A DNA stretch of 64,000 bases from Niabella sp. (GTDB lineage Bacteria > Bacteroidota > Bacteroidia > Chitinophagales > Chitinophagaceae): positions 434,001 to 498,000 of the forward strand of contig NZ_JASLGT010000024.1 in the NCBI RefSeq assembly GCF_030150205.1, in the 5' to 3' direction. The position numbers were made by a program, and so were the translations under genes. The notes beneath the pieces are model-generated. The model ran no database searches and was not told the DNA's origin. It saw only the letters and a list, made by a program, of their open reading frames with translations. Positions within the stretch are counted from its first letter, which is position 1, and the number at the start of each line of letters is the position of its first letter. Below are positions 61,915 to 64,000 of the stretch, piece by piece.

Positions 61915-62946
61915 ATGAGTAACGAACGTACAGAATTATCCGAATTGGGAGAATTTGGTCTGATTGATCATTTAACCAAAAATATAGAACTTCAGAATGT
62001 ATCCTCGCTGTTGGGCGTGGGCGATGATGCCGCGGTGATCGACCATTTTGGTAAACAAACCGTGGTTACTACCGACCTGCTGCTGGAAGGGGTGCATTTC
62101 GATCTGATGTATACCCCGCTCAAGCACCTGGGCTATAAATCCATTGTGGTGAACCTTAGCGATGTATATGCCATGAATGCGGTCCCTACCCAGGTTACCC
62201 TAAGCATTGGCATCAGCAACCGCTTTGGTCTGGAGGCACTGGATGAATTTTATGAAGGAGTGTATGCTGCCTGTAGTCACTACGGGGTAGACCTGATCGG
62301 CGGCGATACCACTACCTCTCAAAAGGGGTTTGTAATTTCTGTTACGGCCATTGGGGAAGTAACTCCGGATCATTTTGTAAAACGGAGCACTGCAAAAAAA
62401 GGCGATCTGCTTTGTGTAAGCGGCGACCTGGGGGCTGCCTATGTAGGCCTGTTGTTCCTGGAGCGCGAGCGGAAAATATTTCTCGAAAGCCCGGGCGTGC
62501 AGCCGGACCTGGAAGGAGAAAGCTATGTAATTGGCCGGCTGTTAAAACCCGAAGCCCGGAAAGATATCGTTGAGTTTTTTGCCGAAGCATCGGTAATGCC
62601 CACTGCCATGATGGATATCAGCGACGGCCTGAGCTCTGAGATCCTGCATATTTGTAAAGACAGCCAACTGGGCTGTGTATTGTATGAGGATAAAATCCCC
62701 GTTGCAGAAGAAACCCGTAATGCTGCCTTCAAATTTGAGATCGATCCCACAGCCTGTGCATTAAGCGGGGGAGAAGATTATGAGTTGTTGTTTACCGTGG
62801 ATCAGGCCGACTACGAAAAAATAAATGCCAACCCGGCCATCAGTATTATCGGTTATATGGCGGAGGCCGGGGACGGAGCCCATATCATTACCAAAGGAGG
62901 GGGGCGCCACGCCATTACGGCCCAGGGCTGGAACCCCATCCGGTAA
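61915..62946 (+). CDS. thiL: Thiamine-monophosphate kinase
   Basis: 343 residues. It phosphorylates thiamine phosphate to thiamine diphosphate with ATP. ThiL motifs in order: GVGDDAAVID, TTDLLLEGVHFDLMY, VNLSDVYAMNAVP, IGGDTTTS, VSGDLGAAYVGLLFL, MMDISDGLSSEILHI and SGGEDYELLFTV. The length is usual. No other thiamine genes are adjacent; it is 79 bases after the phosphatase gene on the same strand. Confidence 0.96.
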   Translation: MSNERTELSELGEFGLIDHLTKNIELQNVSSLLGVGDDAAVIDHFGKQTVVTTDLLLEGVHFDLMYTPLKHLGYKSIVVNLSDVYAMNAVPTQVTLSIGISNRFGLEALDEFYEGVYAACSHYGVDLIGGDTTTSQKGFVISVTAIGEVTPDHFVKRSTAKKGDLLCVSGDLGAAYVGLLFLERERKIFLESPGVQPDLEGESYVIGRLLKPEARKDIVEFFAEASVMPTAMMDISDGLSSEILHICKDSQLGCVLYEDKIPVAEETRNAAFKFEIDPTACALSGGEDYELLFTVDQADYEKINANPAISIIGYMAEAGDGAHIITKGGGRHAITAQGWNPIR

Positions 62947-62970
62947 TCGTAGGGTAAAAACATCAAAACC

Positions 62971-64000
62971 ATGCTGTACCTTACGGGGATTATTGTATCG
63001 GTATATTTATTGATACTGCTGATTGCGAAGCCGCAAAAAACCACCGCCGATAAGATCCTTACGGCATGGCAGTTTCTGGCCACCATTCACCTGGTGTACC
63101 TTTATTTATTCGTTACAGACCAATACAAAGAGGTCCCCGGAGTGTTGGGCTGGGAGTTGCCCTTTCCATTCATTCATGGTCCGTTCCTGTATTTATACAC
63201 CTTGTACCTCACTCATCAGCAAAAACATAAATACCGCTGGATCTGGCATTTTTTGCCCTTTTTGATCACGTATCTTATATGGATACCGGTACTGATTCAG
63301 TCGCCGGAGCAAAAATTATATATCTATGAGCATGGTGCGCCCGGCTACAAAGGAATCGCCATCGTTCTTACAGTTGCAATTATTGCCTCCGGGATCGGCT
63401 ATGTAATTGCGGCCCTGATATTGCTGAAGCGGCATCGCCGGAATATTGCAGGGCAGTTTTCAAACACAGGAAAAATCACCCTGAACTGGTTACGTTATTT
63501 AATTGGCGGTATTGGGGTCATCTGGTTTTTTGTAACGTTTTACCTGACGGCGCAAACGCTCTATATTTCGGTTTCCCTGTTTATTTTTTTCCTGGGATTT
63601 TTTGGCGTGCGGCAGGAAGGCATTTTTAATACCAGGAACGCGGCCAGCCAGCGACCTTTGGGTTTGTTGGATGAAAGTCCGGTATTTTTAACGGAGATGA
63701 CGCCTGTCCCGGAGGTACAGGCACCGGCCGTTCTCATGAAAAATACCATACCCGAAAAGGTAAAATATGAAAAATCGACCCTAACGGAAGACGAAGCGGC
63801 GGAGATACATGGGCGATTGCAGCAGCTGATGGAGGATACGCAGTTATTTAAAAATGCCGAACTAACCCTGGGCGATGTGGCGGAACAACTGGATATCCAC
63901 AGCGGTATTTTATCGCAGGTGATCAACTCAAAAACGGAAAAAAGCTTCTATGATTATATCAACCAGTTGCGTGTGGAAGCATTTAAAGAGCTGGCGAACC
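62971..64000 (+). CDS. AraC-family transcriptional regulator with membrane N-terminus (3' end outside window)
   Basis: 343 codons from the ATG at 62971, still open at the window end. The first about 215 residues hold seven hydrophobic segments (for example ITYLIWIPVLI and YLIGGIGVIWFFVTFYL), followed by a linker. From about residue 290 the first helix-turn-helix of an AraC domain is visible: LTLGDVAEQLDIHSGILSQVIN and FYDYINQLRVEAFKEL. This seven-helix plus AraC layout is typical of Bacteroidota membrane-bound regulators. The second helix-turn-helix is beyond the window. Confidence 0.85.
   Translation, partial: MLYLTGIIVSVYLLILLIAKPQKTTADKILTAWQFLATIHLVYLYLFVTDQYKEVPGVLGWELPFPFIHGPFLYLYTLYLTHQQKHKYRWIWHFLPFLITYLIWIPVLIQSPEQKLYIYEHGAPGYKGIAIVLTVAIIASGIGYVIAALILLKRHRRNIAGQFSNTGKITLNWLRYLIGGIGVIWFFVTFYLTAQTLYISVSLFIFFLGFFGVRQEGIFNTRNAASQRPLGLLDESPVFLTEMTPVPEVQAPAVLMKNTIPEKVKYEKSTLTEDEAAEIHGRLQQLMEDTQLFKNAELTLGDVAEQLDIHSGILSQVINSKTEKSFYDYINQLRVEAFKELAN

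Noticed and set aside
1..64000. tRNA, rRNA or CRISPR array
   Set aside because: No cloverleaf-like, rRNA-like or regularly spaced identical repeat segments were seen by reading; a covariance-model scan was not possible.

Overview
The window looks like the chromosome of a member of the Bacteroidota, most likely the Chitinophagaceae. The support is two tandem SusC/SusD pairs, several TAnnTTTG (-7) promoter boxes with few Shine-Dalgarno sites, Bacteroidota-typical families (IPExxxVDY, DUF4920, DUF6597-type AraC, LytTR regulators) and REP-like palindromes with a REP-associated transposase. No rRNA, tRNA, CRISPR array, prophage or plasmid origin was seen. A genus cannot be fixed from the sequence alone.

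Layout. 1-6.8 kb, plus strand: an exported protein fragment, an SGNH hydrolase, a glycerophosphodiester phosphodiesterase and a Tat/lipoprotein metallophosphoesterase, then glycerol kinase (glpK) and a GlpF channel; together they could turn phosphodiesters or glycerol into glycerol 3-phosphate. 6.8-12.3 kb: a class V aminotransferase and a DUF5694 protein (minus), a LytS/LytTR-type two-component pair (plus) and lysS (minus). lysS carries an in-frame REP-like palindrome. 12.4-23.7 kb, plus: a LuxR regulator, a striking symmetric array of eight TTGTAAT half-sites, and then five tightly packed genes: HD domain plus Pycsar-effector-type membrane domain, polyphosphate kinase 1, an SdiA-regulated-like lipoprotein, a 1199-residue metallophosphatase / kinase-like / outer-membrane barrel fusion, and a GAF protein. 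This operon is the best candidate here for an undescribed system.

23.7-24.8 kb: a Y1 (IS200-like) transposase framed by about 87-bp inverted, hairpin-rich REP arrays. 24.8-26.1 kb: three small minus-strand genes (DUF3052, a conserved small protein, DoxX). 26.2-41.0 kb, minus: a nutrient-uptake locus reading SusC-SusD-SusC-SusD, lipoprotein, DUF1080 protein, Gfo/Idh/MocA oxidoreductase and a terminator, followed by a second Gfo/Idh/MocA oxidoreductase and a TIM-barrel isomerase under their own promoter. There is no classical glycoside hydrolase; the enzyme set points to glycoside breakdown through 3-keto intermediates.

41.5-52.7 kb: small accessory genes (DoxX, two Crp/Fnr regulators, two AraC regulators, DUF6265, GIY-YIG-like, DUF4239-like, Pr6Pr, phytanoyl-CoA dioxygenase-like, nucleotidyltransferase, RibD-C reductase, IPExxxVDY, pterin dehydratase, DUF4920). 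Within it lies a junction of two broken genes (SusD tail and regulator tail). 53-64 kb: core functions, namely atpA standing alone with a good promoter, a LytTR response regulator and an Hpt protein, mtgA, a LysE exporter, a GH3 protein, a GT2 glycosyltransferase, an inositol-monophosphatase-family enzyme, thiL, and an AraC regulator cut by the window end. Starts were moved downstream of the longest ORF where sequence upstream looked non-coding; these choices are stated.
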